Shown here one piece after another: positions 12,173 through 23,329 of a stretch of 64,000 nucleotides of DNA (position 1 is the stretch's first letter; every line of letters begins with the position of its first letter). This DNA comes from Gyromitra esculenta (taxonomy: Eukaryota > Ascomycota > Pezizomycetes > Pezizales > Discinaceae), in assembly GCA_038503075.1 (NCBI GenBank), contig JBCAML010000015.1:1116001-1180000 (forward strand), written 5' to 3'. The position numbers were made by a program, and so were the translations under genes. The notes under the pieces are model-generated. The model was not told the origin of the DNA and made no database searches. It saw nothing but the letters and a program-made list of their open reading frames with translations.

Positions 12173-13499
12173 ATGGCCCAGCAACACCGCAGCCTCTCCG
12201 CCGGCCAGGACGCAGTCCCCGCCCCCGCCCCCGCCCCAGCTCCGATCCAGTCCACGCCCTCTTCCTCGTCCACCCGCCTCGACGACACCACCACACCCTC
12301 CATCTCCGCTGGCCAGAACGCCATCCCACCAGCCCCAATCCTCCAACCATCCACCCAGCCCCACCTCGAAGACCGCCCCGTCTCCCTCCGTCCCCGAAAT
12401 GGCGCCCCGAAACTCACCCCCCTCCTGTACACGACGTGCTGGCTAACCCTCTTCTCGATCCTGGGCACACTGTCACGTCTCGGCCTGACCGCGCTCACAA
12501 CCTACCCCGGCGCTCCCATCGGCGGCGTGATATGGGCTCAATTCTGCGGGTGCGCAATAATGGGATTTCTAGTCGAAGACCTCTGCATATTCTCACTACG
12601 GCCGTCACGACATACAAAAGATCCATCCCCACAGCCTCCACCACCAGCAAAAGCTACACTACCGCTGTACCTCGGTCTCACAACGGGGTATTGCGGGTCT
12701 GTTACCAGCTTTTCGTCGTTCCTGCTAGTGACATTCGAGATGCTGTCCAATACCGTGCCAGAGTATGCGAGGGATAGAGGGTACGGGGTTGCGGCAGCGC
12801 TGGGGTATGCGATTGGTACGCTGTCGCTGTCGTTTAGTGGACTGCAGCTTGGCGCTCAGGTGGCCGTTGCGGGGAAGAGGTTTTTACCGTCGATATCGGT
12901 GCGGGTCGCCGGGCTGCTGGACTTGGGGGCTGTGCCGGTTGCGGTTGTCGCGTGGGGTGCGGTTATTGTGGTTGGGGTTATGGTGGAACGGTGGAGGGCG
13001 GTGGTTGTGCCGTGTGTGTTTGCGCCGCTGGGGACTATAGTCAGGTTCTGGACGGGGAGGTGGTTGAACTCGAGGGTCAGGACTTTCCCGCTGGGCACGT
13101 TTACGGTTAATGTGCTGGGGACGATGGTGTTGGCGGGGTTGGTCGTTGGGAGGTACAGGGTTGGGGGCGAGGTGGGATGTGTGCTGCTGAGGGGATGGGG
13201 GGATGGCCTTTGCGGGTGTTTGACTACGGTTTCGACGTTTGTGGTGGAGGTTAGAGGGCTGAGATGTGAGTTTTGTTTTCTCTGGCGGTGGTGGCGGGGA
13301 GTGCTGATTTGGTTTAGTGAAACATGCGTATGTTTATGCAGGTACGAGTATCATCGTGGGGTTTTGCTTAATTGTGTTGGTGTTGGGGAGCTACGTAAGT
13401 TCTGCTACGGATTCTACCTGATTGCCCATGGAGGTCTTGATTTCAGAAGCTGACGGTGAGCAGACGTGGAGTCACGACGTTAATACCTTGAAGTGTTGA
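12173..13499 (+). CDS. FEX1: Fluoride export channel (Fex/CrcB family)
   Basis: Exons 12173-13265, 13342-13394 and 13464-13499 give 393 residues. Fungal Fex proteins are fused two-domain versions of bacterial CrcB/Fluc and expel fluoride across the plasma membrane. Both halves show the CrcB core motif: GYCGSVTSFSSF in the first and GLCGCLTTVSTFVVE in the second. Each half has about four hydrophobic segments. The C-terminal helix GFCLIVLVLGSY is recovered only when the 76-bp intron is removed, and the last 36-bp exon supplies TWSHDVNTLKC. The N-terminal ~75 residues are Pro/Ala/Ser-rich. The start is the ATG of MAQQHRSL; an in-frame ATG at 12041 would add 44 residues of poor quality. Confidence 0.9.
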
Positions 13500-14337
13500 G
13501 CACGGTTTGTACGACTGTATTGCTACTAGACGGAGATTCATGCTGGGGAGTCACATAAATACGGGGTGAAAGCTCTTATTCGTAATTTAGGTTCGTCGAG
13601 TCTACGGGATGCTGTGCCATAGAAATTAGAGAAAGAGCTTCTTGGAGCTATATGCATATTGGAAATACTACAGTAGTGTAATTGCAGACTTCCGTTGAGG
13701 TGTTCGAGTACATACTTCCAGTTAAGGATTGCATGAGAGCCAATGGGAGAGTCAATGCCGACAGAGTTATATCTGGTTGCCCTCCACGACGCCGAGCCCC
13801 AGCCCTGTTATTGTCCAGTTCCTCCAGCAACAGCCCCAGAGCATGTACCTCCACGCATGTACACGCATCGCTGCAGGGCTAGGCTGTCCCGGCGAAATTG
13901 TACGGGAGAGGCCCACCGAAAGCACTCTGGCAAGACGCGGCTTTGCTGTTCTCCAGACGATCTGTTGTTGCGCAGCGCCGTTGCATGAGTGGTCCATGTA
14001 CCTGTTCGGGCTGGTTGCCATGGCGGTTGCCGTCCAGCGCCTCGCCGTGCGGTTGCCATGGAGACCCGCTGTTTACATCTTGGCAGCGCTCACCTCCACG
14101 AACTCTCTACATAAGAGAGACCGGCTGCGACCAGGACCCCTTCTCTCCATCACCACCATCAATCCGCATTCTATACTCCCAAGCTCTGCTCTGCTGCTCG
14201 CCAGTGTTTTCTATAACTACTATTCCCATCGCTGTGCTCTCTTGTGCTTCTTGATTGATTTGATTCAGCTCTCTGGCATTGCTATAGCTCTCGTCCCTCA
14301 CTGCTCTCCACCACCTCTATCAAATCTTTACTCCACA
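13500..14337. promoter_or_regulatory. CDC20 upstream region
   Basis: The CDC20 frame stays open back to 13729, but those 203 codons do not resemble Cdc20. This region looks like promoter and leader: it holds one full X-box at 14052-14065 and a half X-box at 14014-14023, with pyrimidine-rich sequence before the start. Its first part is the 3' flank of FEX1. Confidence 0.55.
14014..14065. promoter_or_regulatory. Clustered X-box sites upstream of CDC20
   Basis: GTTGCCATGGAGAC at 14052-14065 fits the RFX consensus RYYNYYATRRNRAC throughout. GTTGCCATGG at 14014-14023 is a half site. They lie 270-325 bp before the CDC20 start codon. The shared GTTGCCATGG core also occurs in the ASE1/CSN5 promoter. 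Confidence 0.55.
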
Positions 14338-16161
14338 ATGGCCACCGCCGCTGTACACACCCCGCGCAAGTCGCACTCCTCTCTCTTCTCCTCCCGCACC
14401 GCTGGCGGCCGTATGCCCCTCACACCCTCTCCCCGAGCCCGCGCCGCCGCCAACAACTCGCCCTTCACACCTCCCCGCACCCGCCACTACGACCCAGAAT
14501 GGCACGTCGAGCGCAAGCCGACAAAGTCCAATTCCCTCCAGGCAGCCTTTGAGTCCCTCAGGGTCTCTGCCTCATCGAAAACCCGCGCCGCTGCTCCTGC
14601 CCCCCACCCCAAAGCTGCCACTTCGCCGAAATCAAATATCGCTGCAACCCGTTCTCCACTGAGACTGGACTTGGGCGTGAGTGAATGGGCTTTGACAGGA
14701 ACCGGCACGACCGTTGGCCAGACCCCCGTCAAGAAGCGAAGCAAGGCCTCAAAGACTACTATCCGCATGAACGGTGACCGTTTCATCCCTACCCGCTCTG
14801 CAACCTCCCCGACTGCCGCATCCAAGATCGAGCGTCCTTCTCGTCCTAGCTCTCGTCCTGGATCTGCTACTGGTCGTCCTATCTCAACCGATAACTCTGT
14901 TCTCAGTGGTGGGGTCTTTGGCTCTGACGACGATACCAATTCCTCGGGCCACTCTAGCGACGATAACGAGACGATCTCTTACGAGAGGCCTAATCCTGAA
15001 TCTCTCGCCTATCAGTCTTCTGTCGCTGCTGCTTGTGGTGTTGATCTCAACACTAGGATCCTGGCCTTCAAGCCCGCTGCCCCAGAGTCTTCGAAGCCTA
15101 TCGATCTCCGCACTCAATACAACCGCCCCCTCAAGCCCGCTGCTTCCGCTGCTCAGTTCCGCCGCCGTATCTTGACTGCCCCCGAGCGTGTCCTTGATGC
15201 TCCCGGCCTCGTTGACGATTACTACCTTAATCTCCTTGACTGGTCTTCTGGCAACCAAGTAGCCATTGGCCTTGAACGGAATGTATATGTCTGGAACGCC
15301 GACTCTGGCTCCGTCTCACAGCTGCTCGAAACCAGCCCTGATACCTATGTTTCATCCGTCAAATGGAGCGCGGATGGTGCCTACGTCGCGGTCGGTGTCT
15401 CTACCGGCGACGTCCAGATCTGGGACGTCGAGGACCAAACCAAGCTCCGCACCATGTCCTCCCACGAATCCCGTGTCGGTGTCATGTCGTGGAACAAAGC
15501 CATCCTCTCCACCGGCGCCCGCTCCGGCAACATCTACAACCACGATGTCCGCATCGCCGACCACAAGATCGCCGAACTCAACAGCCACACCTCCGAGGTG
15601 TGCGGTCTCGAGTGGCGCTCCGACGGTGCGATGCTCGCCTCCGGCGGCAACGACAACCTCGTCAACATCTGGGACGCGCGCTCCCTCACCACCCCCAAGT
15701 GGTCCAAAACCAACCACAAGGCCGCCGTCAAGGCGCTCGCCTGGTGTCCCTGGCAACTCAACCTCCTCGCCTCCGGCGGCGGGAACTACGATGGCTGCAT
15801 CCACTTCTGGAACTCCACCACCGGCGCGCGCGTCAACAGCATCGACGCCGGCTCCCAAGTCACCTCCCTCAAATGGTCCACCAGCTACCGCGAACTCGTC
15901 AGCTGCCACGGTCTTCCCGACAACCAGCTCACCGTGTGGAGCTACCCCACCCTCGTTCGCAACGTAGAGATCCCTGCCCACGAGACGCGCATTCTCCACA
16001 GCGCGTTGAGCCCCGACGGCCAGACTCTGGCCACTTGCGCGTCGGACGAGAATCTGAAGTTTTGGAAGCTGTTTGAGAAGCGTGCTGGCGGTGCTGGCGC
16101 GCGCGGCGGAAGCGGGAATGGGAAGGGTGTTGGGATGAGTAAGCAGATGACTATCCGTTAA
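14338..16161 (+). CDS. CDC20: APC/C activator Cdc20 (Fizzy/Slp1), WD40 protein
   Basis: Single exon, 607 residues. Cdc20 brings substrates such as securin and cyclin B to the anaphase-promoting complex and is the target of the spindle checkpoint. The C-box DRFIPTR is at about residues 147-153. The signature VLDAPGLVDDYYLNLLDW near residue 285 opens a seven-bladed WD40 propeller that runs to about residue 590. The protein ends in Ile-Arg, the IR tail that docks on APC/C TPR subunits. The form AP-x-RVLDAPGLVDD and the long basic Ser/Pro-rich N-terminus favour Cdc20 over its paralogue Cdh1. No clear KEN box was seen. The start is the ATG of MATAAVHTPRKS; upstream in-frame sequence looks like promoter. 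Codons in the propeller are strongly C-ending. Confidence 0.93.
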   Translation: MATAAVHTPRKSHSSLFSSRTAGGRMPLTPSPRARAAANNSPFTPPRTRHYDPEWHVERKPTKSNSLQAAFESLRVSASSKTRAAAPAPHPKAATSPKSNIAATRSPLRLDLGVSEWALTGTGTTVGQTPVKKRSKASKTTIRMNGDRFIPTRSATSPTAASKIERPSRPSSRPGSATGRPISTDNSVLSGGVFGSDDDTNSSGHSSDDNETISYERPNPESLAYQSSVAAACGVDLNTRILAFKPAAPESSKPIDLRTQYNRPLKPAASAAQFRRRILTAPERVLDAPGLVDDYYLNLLDWSSGNQVAIGLERNVYVWNADSGSVSQLLETSPDTYVSSVKWSADGAYVAVGVSTGDVQIWDVEDQTKLRTMSSHESRVGVMSWNKAILSTGARSGNIYNHDVRIADHKIAELNSHTSEVCGLEWRSDGAMLASGGNDNLVNIWDARSLTTPKWSKTNHKAAVKALAWCPWQLNLLASGGGNYDGCIHFWNSTTGARVNSIDAGSQVTSLKWSTSYRELVSCHGLPDNQLTVWSYPTLVRNVEIPAHETRILHSALSPDGQTLATCASDENLKFWKLFEKRAGGAGARGGSGNGKGVGMSKQMTIR

Positions 16162-16298
16162 GGATCTGTGTGTGGGGGTGTGGGGGGGGGGGGGTGGTAT
16201 CAGGGTACAGTGGCTGTAGGGATGAAATGACACGGATGGGAATTGTAATTATTACCCTGTTTTGCGATCGAACTATTTTGTATTGGTCTGTCTGTTTT

Positions 16299-16330
16299 TG
16301 GTTTGGTTTGGTTTGGCTTGGCTTGGTTTT
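16299..16330. repeat. (GGTTT)n pentamer microsatellite
   Basis: Tandem GGTTT units, some changed to GGCTT, in the CDC20 3' flank. Confidence 0.85.
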
Positions 16331-16456
16331 GGCATTGCGAGTATCTTTCTTTTCTTTCCTTTTCTTTTTTCTTTTTTCTTTTTTTTGGGAGGGAAACGGG
16401 GCGGCGTCTATATTGCACTACTACTACATAAGTTTGGAATTGCATATTTTTTTAGT

Positions 16457-16480
16457 ATTGGATTGGATTGGATTGGATTC
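16457..16480. repeat. (GGATT)n pentamer microsatellite
   Basis: Four to five GGATT units, 130 bp downstream of the GGTTT run. Confidence 0.85.
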
Positions 16481-18016
16481 GGAGATGCATATTTTGTTTT
16501 CTGGCTGGAGTATGAAACCTTTTTTTCGGTCAATGAAGTTGGAGCTGAATTGCATAATGGGGCTTTGCCAAGTCGACTGGGATAACTAACTAACTGGGCT
16601 AACACCACACCCCCCACGGGGGGGGCCCAACAGCTATAGATGGTTATGAAGGAAATTTGTAGATACTCGTGTGTTTCTTTCTTTCTTTTTCTGTCGCTGT
16701 TGGTGTTTTGTGTTTGAGTTTTTAAGGTTGGGAGCGGAGGTGAGGTACAGTTGGGATGAGAGCTCGAGTGTATATGTAGGATAGAAATTGATTTGTGTTT
16801 TTCCTCCGTAAGAATTGGTTTCGATCGTGATTGGTTGGTTAATTGATTCGTGACTGAATGTAGGAGCTTGATCTAGTGTTGTATGTGGCTATATGTGTTC
16901 GATTTGCGGTTGAAGTTCTCGAATAGACGGGGGGTCTATGGTAGTGATTAGAATCCATCCATATATTGCCCTCACGTGCCCCCCCGCTCGAGTCAATTCT
17001 AAACCAAATGCTCAACGCGAGCGGTCGTGTTGAGTACGCTGGTTTGTGTAAATAGATGTCATAGTCTAGCAAGGCGGGTACGAAGGGTAATGCTTACTTG
17101 CCTGCTTGCCTGCTTGCAGTGACTCATGAAGCATTTTCGTTTGTGTTATGTCTGGCGCTATTTACTGCCGTTAATATTCAATGGTGTTCGTATTCTTACT
17201 AACTGCATGCACGTATTCGGTTTGCATGCGACTCTCAAGAAACGCCCACCCCAAATGGGAAGCGCTCCTCTGGGTGAAATGATTAAATCGCTGGAAAATA
17301 GGATACCCGATAATGTGTAATACCGTACCAGCTTGAGAAGCGTGGCTGAGAATCATGCAGTAAAGAAAGGAGGATATAGGGTATGATCTATGTTCGAGAT
17401 TAGAACAATAATGCTGAGGGTTTGGGAATCGGGGCTTTTCTGTTAGCTAGATCCTCCCCTTGGGTCTGCAACATTAGCACTAGTATAGTAGCTACAATAC
17501 TGGGAAACCAGGGTGGTATTAATCGGAACTGTGTAGATTATGTACTGTTATAATTACTACCACCCCCTTCACTGTTCTAACGACGACAATAAAAAGCAAA
17601 CAGATGCCGAGTGATAATAAGTGATTATACCGCATTGACTCATTCTAAGGGCTAGGGTTTGTGCAACCTCATCTCCACCACCGCCTCAGCCCCCAGGCTG
17701 CCACCTCAGCAAGCCTCCAGCTCCATCGAGGAAAAAAAATGGTATTAAATCACCAAAGCCCAAGAATACTGAAGTTTATTGTCGCCCACCATTCAAGGAT
17801 CGTCTACTGTCCATTGCCGAGATCAGTCCCACTTTAGGCTGTGTCTTCGACTTACCCCCCCGTATATGTACGTACGTGCAGGGAAAAATAGATATAAAAA
17901 AAAAGAGCCTCTCTCGATAAAACCTTGCAGTAAAATGGCTAACAGTAACCCTAATGGATTTCAGGTGCATGTGATTGTGCGAGCAAGAAAACAACCGAGA
18001 AACCCCCCCCACAATC

Positions 18017-19246
18017 ATGGAAACGCTAGCTCCCGAACTCGTCCAAGAGATTCTCAGCCACATTCACGAAAAATCAGATCTTGCGAGTTTCCGGCTGGTA
18101 CAGCGTTCGTTTGCTGAGCTTGGAAAAGAGTACATTTTCCGGGTCATCGGTGTCAAGCCGACCAGTGGTGGTCTTTCCCGTCTTCTCGAGATATCAAGGA
18201 GCGGCGATTTTGCCCGCCATGTGAAGGAGGTTGTTTTGTATTTAGACGATTTCAGAAACACCATATGGCTTCCCTGCATCGAGAAGCTGAAAGAGGAGGG
18301 TCTGGAGAATGGCACCATTACGCAGAAGCTTGGTGTTCTACGGCATATACTCGAGGATTTCAGGGAATTCCAGGCGTCCCCGGACTACATGGGGATTCTT
18401 TCGACCGCGTTTAGACAGCTGCCGCGTCTTGAAGCCATCCAAATGGACGAACGGCCGTTTCGGGATCGCGGCATAGACACAGAAACTGTTGAAGAGATGG
18501 AGTACCACTCGCTGCATGATTACGAAGCAAACCAACATGGCTGGGGATCACAAGATAGCTGCCGAGCCTTTTCAGCGCTCGTGGGCGCCGCGTACTACGC
18601 GGGCACGAAGCTGGTTTCCTTTAGGAGCACTTCGGATGTCATGGCCGTCTTCGGGCGTGTTGAGCTTGCGCAGCGTGCTGCGGTCGTTTTCCGGGACTGT
18701 CCCGTGCTGGAATTGGCGCTTCCTCAAGCCGAGTCCAGTCTACTTTTCGATCTCCTGTCGCCTGCTACGCGGCTCGAGAAGCTGGCTCTTCGTTTCGATA
18801 GCAAGGTCTACCGGGGATCTATTTCTGCATTTTCGAAAATTATCGAGAGTCGATGTGTTTGGGCGTTATTGAAGGAGGTGAAGATTAGGACGGTTTGCAT
18901 GCACAACTATGACAACTTGCTTAAGTTTTTACAACGTCATCGAGCGACGCTGAGAAGGCTGTCACTGTGGGACTGTACGCTTTCTGCTGGCTCGTGGGTC
19001 GCTTTCACCGTGTGTATGAAAGATACGCTTAAGTTGTCATGGCTTGAATTAAAGTCACTTTCTGATCCATCGAAAACCTATTCTGAATTAGAGTTGGAGG
19101 ATATGGTGAATTATGTATTAAATTCAAACTGTGGTGAACTACCGCCTGGCCTGCGCTCAGCCCGAGGAGATGGGGATATCGCAGAGGATATCGGAGGGAG
19201 TTTAAAGGGAGTTTTAGGCCGCCGCGTTTTAGTTCCTTCTATCTGA
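18017..19246 (+). CDS. F-box protein
   Basis: Single exon, 409 residues. An F-box is visible at the very N-terminus: METLAPELVQEILSHI, then SDLASFRLVQRSFAELGKEY, within residues 1-45. F-box proteins link substrates to SCF (Skp1-cullin1) ubiquitin ligases, which the CSN5 complex in this window would deneddylate. The remaining ~360 residues have leucine-rich helical character, as in the many fungal F-box proteins with loose leucine-rich or helical C-terminal regions, but no defined repeat could be assigned. The start is the ATG directly before the F-box; the frame is open upstream to 17975 without similarity. The substrate is unknown. It is the first gene of the accessory, immunity-like part of the window. 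Confidence 0.75.
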   Translation: METLAPELVQEILSHIHEKSDLASFRLVQRSFAELGKEYIFRVIGVKPTSGGLSRLLEISRSGDFARHVKEVVLYLDDFRNTIWLPCIEKLKEEGLENGTITQKLGVLRHILEDFREFQASPDYMGILSTAFRQLPRLEAIQMDERPFRDRGIDTETVEEMEYHSLHDYEANQHGWGSQDSCRAFSALVGAAYYAGTKLVSFRSTSDVMAVFGRVELAQRAAVVFRDCPVLELALPQAESSLLFDLLSPATRLEKLALRFDSKVYRGSISAFSKIIESRCVWALLKEVKIRTVCMHNYDNLLKFLQRHRATLRRLSLWDCTLSAGSWVAFTVCMKDTLKLSWLELKSLSDPSKTYSELELEDMVNYVLNSNCGELPPGLRSARGDGDIAEDIGGSLKGVLGRRVLVPSI

Positions 19247-20025
19247 TTTGCTGGGTCTCTTGAAATGAGAAAGGGAACGCTGCGGTGGGCTTTTGATTCT
19301 AATCCACGAAAGTCACGTGAGCTCCACCTAGGTTTGGTGAAACCTTGTAACTCCACGATCATGACAGTTTACGATATTCCTGATTACTTTATGTAAAGAT
19401 TGGTTCTCGTTTTTTATTGTTCTCCTATGCTGTGTTACTGGTGGGGTGGCGTTGAGACGCGCATATGCGTAGTAAACGCAACTATTTACTACTTTCATCC
19501 AGCAGCTTATGCAACTCTCAGCTGAAGAGTTGTTCTACATAGATGTGGCAAACTTTGTCCGAAATTGATAGAATGCGACAAAAAAGAAATGCGAAAAAGA
19601 CGATAGAAGTTATTAGCAGTAAAACGAATTTTTGTGATAACTAGAAAGTCGAATGCTTGGTTTTATTGACTTGAATATTTCGACTTTTTGAGAAATTCGC
19701 CACGCCCAGCGGTAATGATTATAAACGGGTAGGTATCAGTGGTTTCAAAATAGATAGTTTCATGTAGTGACTTATCATAGGTTGAACATCGGGAAGAAGA
19801 AACAGCTGCGGCAGCCTTCCGTCTACAGCCTCAGCCTCGTCGTTTATTCTCTATGTTCTCCGTCCGCGCTCTTCAGTGCGTGCCTCGAAGCACTAGGGGG
19901 TTAAACCTCTGATTACACATTCTCTATCCGTTATTAAGAACTTCTAAGATATCGAGCCTCTAACCACAGCTCTTTTCGTGTTCGAAGCCGGGGCAATTAC
20001 AAAGGAAGCAGAAATCGCGAGGGCC
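19247..20025. other. Intergenic region upstream of the NACHT-ankyrin gene
   Basis: About 780 bp with no supported gene. A short frame beginning at an ATG near 19853 ends after about 20 codons, and I could not join it in frame to the NLR gene. Confidence 0.45.
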
Positions 20026-22781
20026 ATGCTTTTTTGGCACAACCGACGACTGCGAGAGGCGTGGGAAAAAAAAAGAGAATCTAAACGTGGATTCTTCGGG
20101 AGCGAGGCCATCATCCCGTCTTCGCCCTCTCCCTCACTTAGCCCAGGCGCGAGCTCTGGGTCTCCCAGAAGTAGAAGCCATTCACCACCCACTCCACGCA
20201 GCGCAGACATAAGCTCTGGGTTCGCTGGAGCACAGACAAATCTCGTTTATATAGCACATATCGCTGCGCTAGACTTGGCTTTCGTAGCCCCCCCTATTAC
20301 GCAAGAAAAGGCTCACGCGCCACTACCTTTGAAATCTCCTCTGTCTAATTCGAAGAGAAGCTTGATATTTCGTAGAAAGAGTGTTGGAGCGGCTACAGGG
20401 TTACAGCAGTTCGCGCCTGCAGCGTATGGTTGCAATTCTAATTTAGGTATTTAAAATATCTGCTAATTGGGAGTATAGTAGCAATGTCGCAAAGTCTCTG
20501 TGGGAGCAGGCTATTGACAAGTTGTCCGTAGAGGATCGAAATGCGTTTAACTTTAATGACCCAGACAAGCGTAATACACTTTTGGATGTGATCCAAGCAG
20601 TCAAGGTTAAACAGGACCAATGTGTTGATAAGCAGTGGAAATTTCGTGGACCGAATGGAGAAGAGGTGGCTTTGAAACGTATCGTCGATAGCCTTCTAGT
20701 CCGTTTGGATAGATACTCTGTTATTGGGGACATCGCCATCCAGCACAGCCCTGGCGGCGGTGTAGCTTTGGCATGGGCCGGATACCGATTTCTCTTGAAG
20801 GTAGAGGTTTGGCTGTATTGTGATTCTTATATTACTGCTAACCTTCTGGTTAGATCGTCCTTAACGATGCAGAGACGTGGGCCAATATTCTCATGGCTTT
20901 GGAATATACCACTCACGCATTAAGCCGATGTGCCATATATGAATTCCTTTACATCAAAAACTCCAGTAAACTTGAGTCTGCTCAGCACCTTGCTAGTTCT
21001 CTACCAGATTTATACTCATCTCTATTAAAATATCTCTGCACTTCGAAACGCTTCTTTGGGTCCAATACTGCCTGTAAGTCCTGTCATCCAATTTTCAGAT
21101 AATAATTACCAATACCCTGGCGTGAAGTACGAATTTCCAGTGGCGTTGTAAGCCCATATTCTGTGACCTTCAAACCTCTCATCGATGAGATAATATCCCA
21201 AGAAGCCAGGGTAGAAAAAGATGCTCGAGTGGCATCAGAAGAATGTCAGTCCCCCCTGTACATTTTATCCTCCAAATGGTATTGATAGCAAATGATTATT
21301 TTAGTTCAGCACTCAGGAATCCTGAGAGCCGAGAAGGAAAGCTCCGGTACGCGCGTATTTTCTACAGCAAAATTCAAGCAGGGAGTATAACTAACCTTAG
21401 CAGATCAAAAAAAACGGACAGAAAAGTTGCAACGTATTCTGGAGGAAATGCAGTTGCCACTTTCGAGGATCCAGTTAGATATTACTGAGATTCGTGAACT
21501 CGTCCAACAAGGTTTCGAAAGCCAAGAAACCCGAGCTGAAGCAATGAACTATGTAGCGAAGGAGGCTCTGGAGAAGGAGGAACGACTGAAGGCACTTATG
21601 TGGTTATCGAAGATCGCATCTGAGGATCATCATATGTTTGTTTGCTCGAATCGACTTGCCAACACTGGAGAATGGCTGCTTCGAAAATATGAATTCGTCG
21701 AATGGAGGGATTCCAAAGCATCTTCAGTGCTCTGGTTGCACGGTATTGGTGCGTTTCTCGTTATATTCACTATGCCTTGGCTAGTGCTGACCTAAAATCT
21801 CTAGCGGGAGCCGGAAAAACTAAACTTATGTTAGTACTCTCACACGATCAGTCGTAGGGTGAGCTAACCTTTATTTCAGATCTTTTGTTATCGACAAGTT
21901 TCAAGATACAAAAGGTGAGGGAGACGCCCTAACATATTTTTACTGTAATTGCAAAGAGAGCGAAAGGCGAGATCCCGAGTGCATTCTCCGATCAATCGCG
22001 AAACAGCTTTCGACTATTGAGCCTGGATCCGCTTTACCAGAGTCGCTGGTTGAGCTTTACCAAGAACGGAAGAAAGACGGGTTCAAAAAAGGCGCCCTCC
22101 AGTTAGAGGAGTGCAAAAACCTCATCTTGGAATTAGCAGGAAGCTATAAACAAACGGTGATTGTAATCGACGCGCTTGATGAGTGTGAAAAAAATACCAG
22201 ACACAAACTATTACACGTTTTGCAATCTATTCTCAACGAGTCAAAAGGCCAAGTCAAAGTTTTTGTCACAAGCCGAGATGACGACGATATTTTGCTACAC
22301 CTTGATGGGTTGCTGAATATTTATATTAGTTCTGGCGATAACGGTACTGATATTCAGAACTTCGTAATAACTGAAGTCGAAAAGTGTATCCAGGAGAAAA
22401 AAATCCTGCGCGGAACCGTCCCGCCTGATTTGAAGGACCTTATCATATCAACTCTTATCGAAGGTGCCCACGGAATGTACGTATGACATCTGTTCTACCT
22501 AGCCCACATTATCCCGATATAACTCAGTTCAGCTAACTTCCGCCAGGTTTCTATGGGTTCATCTCCAAATTCTCAGTATTTGTAAACAGAAGTCGATTTC
22601 AGCCATTAAAGAGGCCTTGAAAAAACTACCTAGCGGTTTGAGGGGGACTTTTTCCGAGATATTGTCGAGAATCGAGAACCAAACCTGTGATAGTTCAGCT
22701 CTAGCAAGAAAGGTCCTCAGCTTCATTATGTGCGCGCAACGACCCCTCTCACCTCGCGAACTCATCGCAGCTCTCCGTATC

Positions 22782-22784
22782 TAA
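22782..22784 (+). other. In-frame TAA in the NLR gene
   Basis: The frame entering from exon 9 (22547) reaches TAA at 22782 and continues without any frame change into a 640-codon open frame. No plausible intron removes it: the nearest GT and AG are only about 20 bases apart. Confidence 0.85.
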
Positions 22785-23329
22785 CCGCCAAAGATGGAGT
22801 GGACGGTTGACGATGGTCTGACTGAGATGACAATCCTTGATGTGTGTCAGAATCTTGTTGTAATTGACACTACTGAAGCTGTCCATGTACTACGATTCGC
22901 GCACCTATCGGTTCAAGATTTCCTGAAGGAGAAATTCGATCTCTTTGAGGGCCATGCGCGAATGGCAGAGATCTGTCTTAGCTTTCTTAGTTGGCCGAAC
23001 CATGTGAGCCACAGAGACTACGAGTTTGTGCGAGAGAGGGCAGAGCAACATGCATTAGCAGATTACTCCGCGAAAAATTGGGCTGCGCACGTTCGTTTGT
23101 CAGATACCATGGTTGGTGAAGTTCTGATGGACTTGCAAAAAGGGTTCTTGAGACCTAGCCCAGCTTATATCACCTGGTGTTCAAATTTGGAACATGGACG
23201 AGGGGAATTCCCCGGATTATATCCCCTTGGATATCACAGCACCCCAATTGCGCCACTACTCGTCGCGTGCTATTATGGGCTTTTGGGTATATGTAAATAC
23301 CTTCTGAGCATAGATCAGTGTGGAAGGGT

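Larger units (their letters stand above)
16162..18016. other. Gene-poor stretch with microsatellites
   Basis: CDC20 3' flank followed by low-complexity sequence: a G tract at about 16183-16193, (GGTTT/GGCTT)n at 16299-16330, a T-rich tract, and (GGATT)n at 16457-16480. Near 17098-17117 there is a short TTGCCTGC tandem. No gene is supported; the end is the leader of the F-box gene. Confidence 0.6.

Noticed and set aside
13729..14337. Upstream extension of CDC20 by 203 codons
   Set aside because: The residues do not resemble Cdc20, and the region carries X-boxes and leader-like sequence; the ATG at 14338 gives a typical Cdc20 N-terminus.
15352..16233. 293-codon minus-strand frame opposite CDC20
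   Set aside because: Antisense shadow caused by the C-ending codon bias of the WD40 region.
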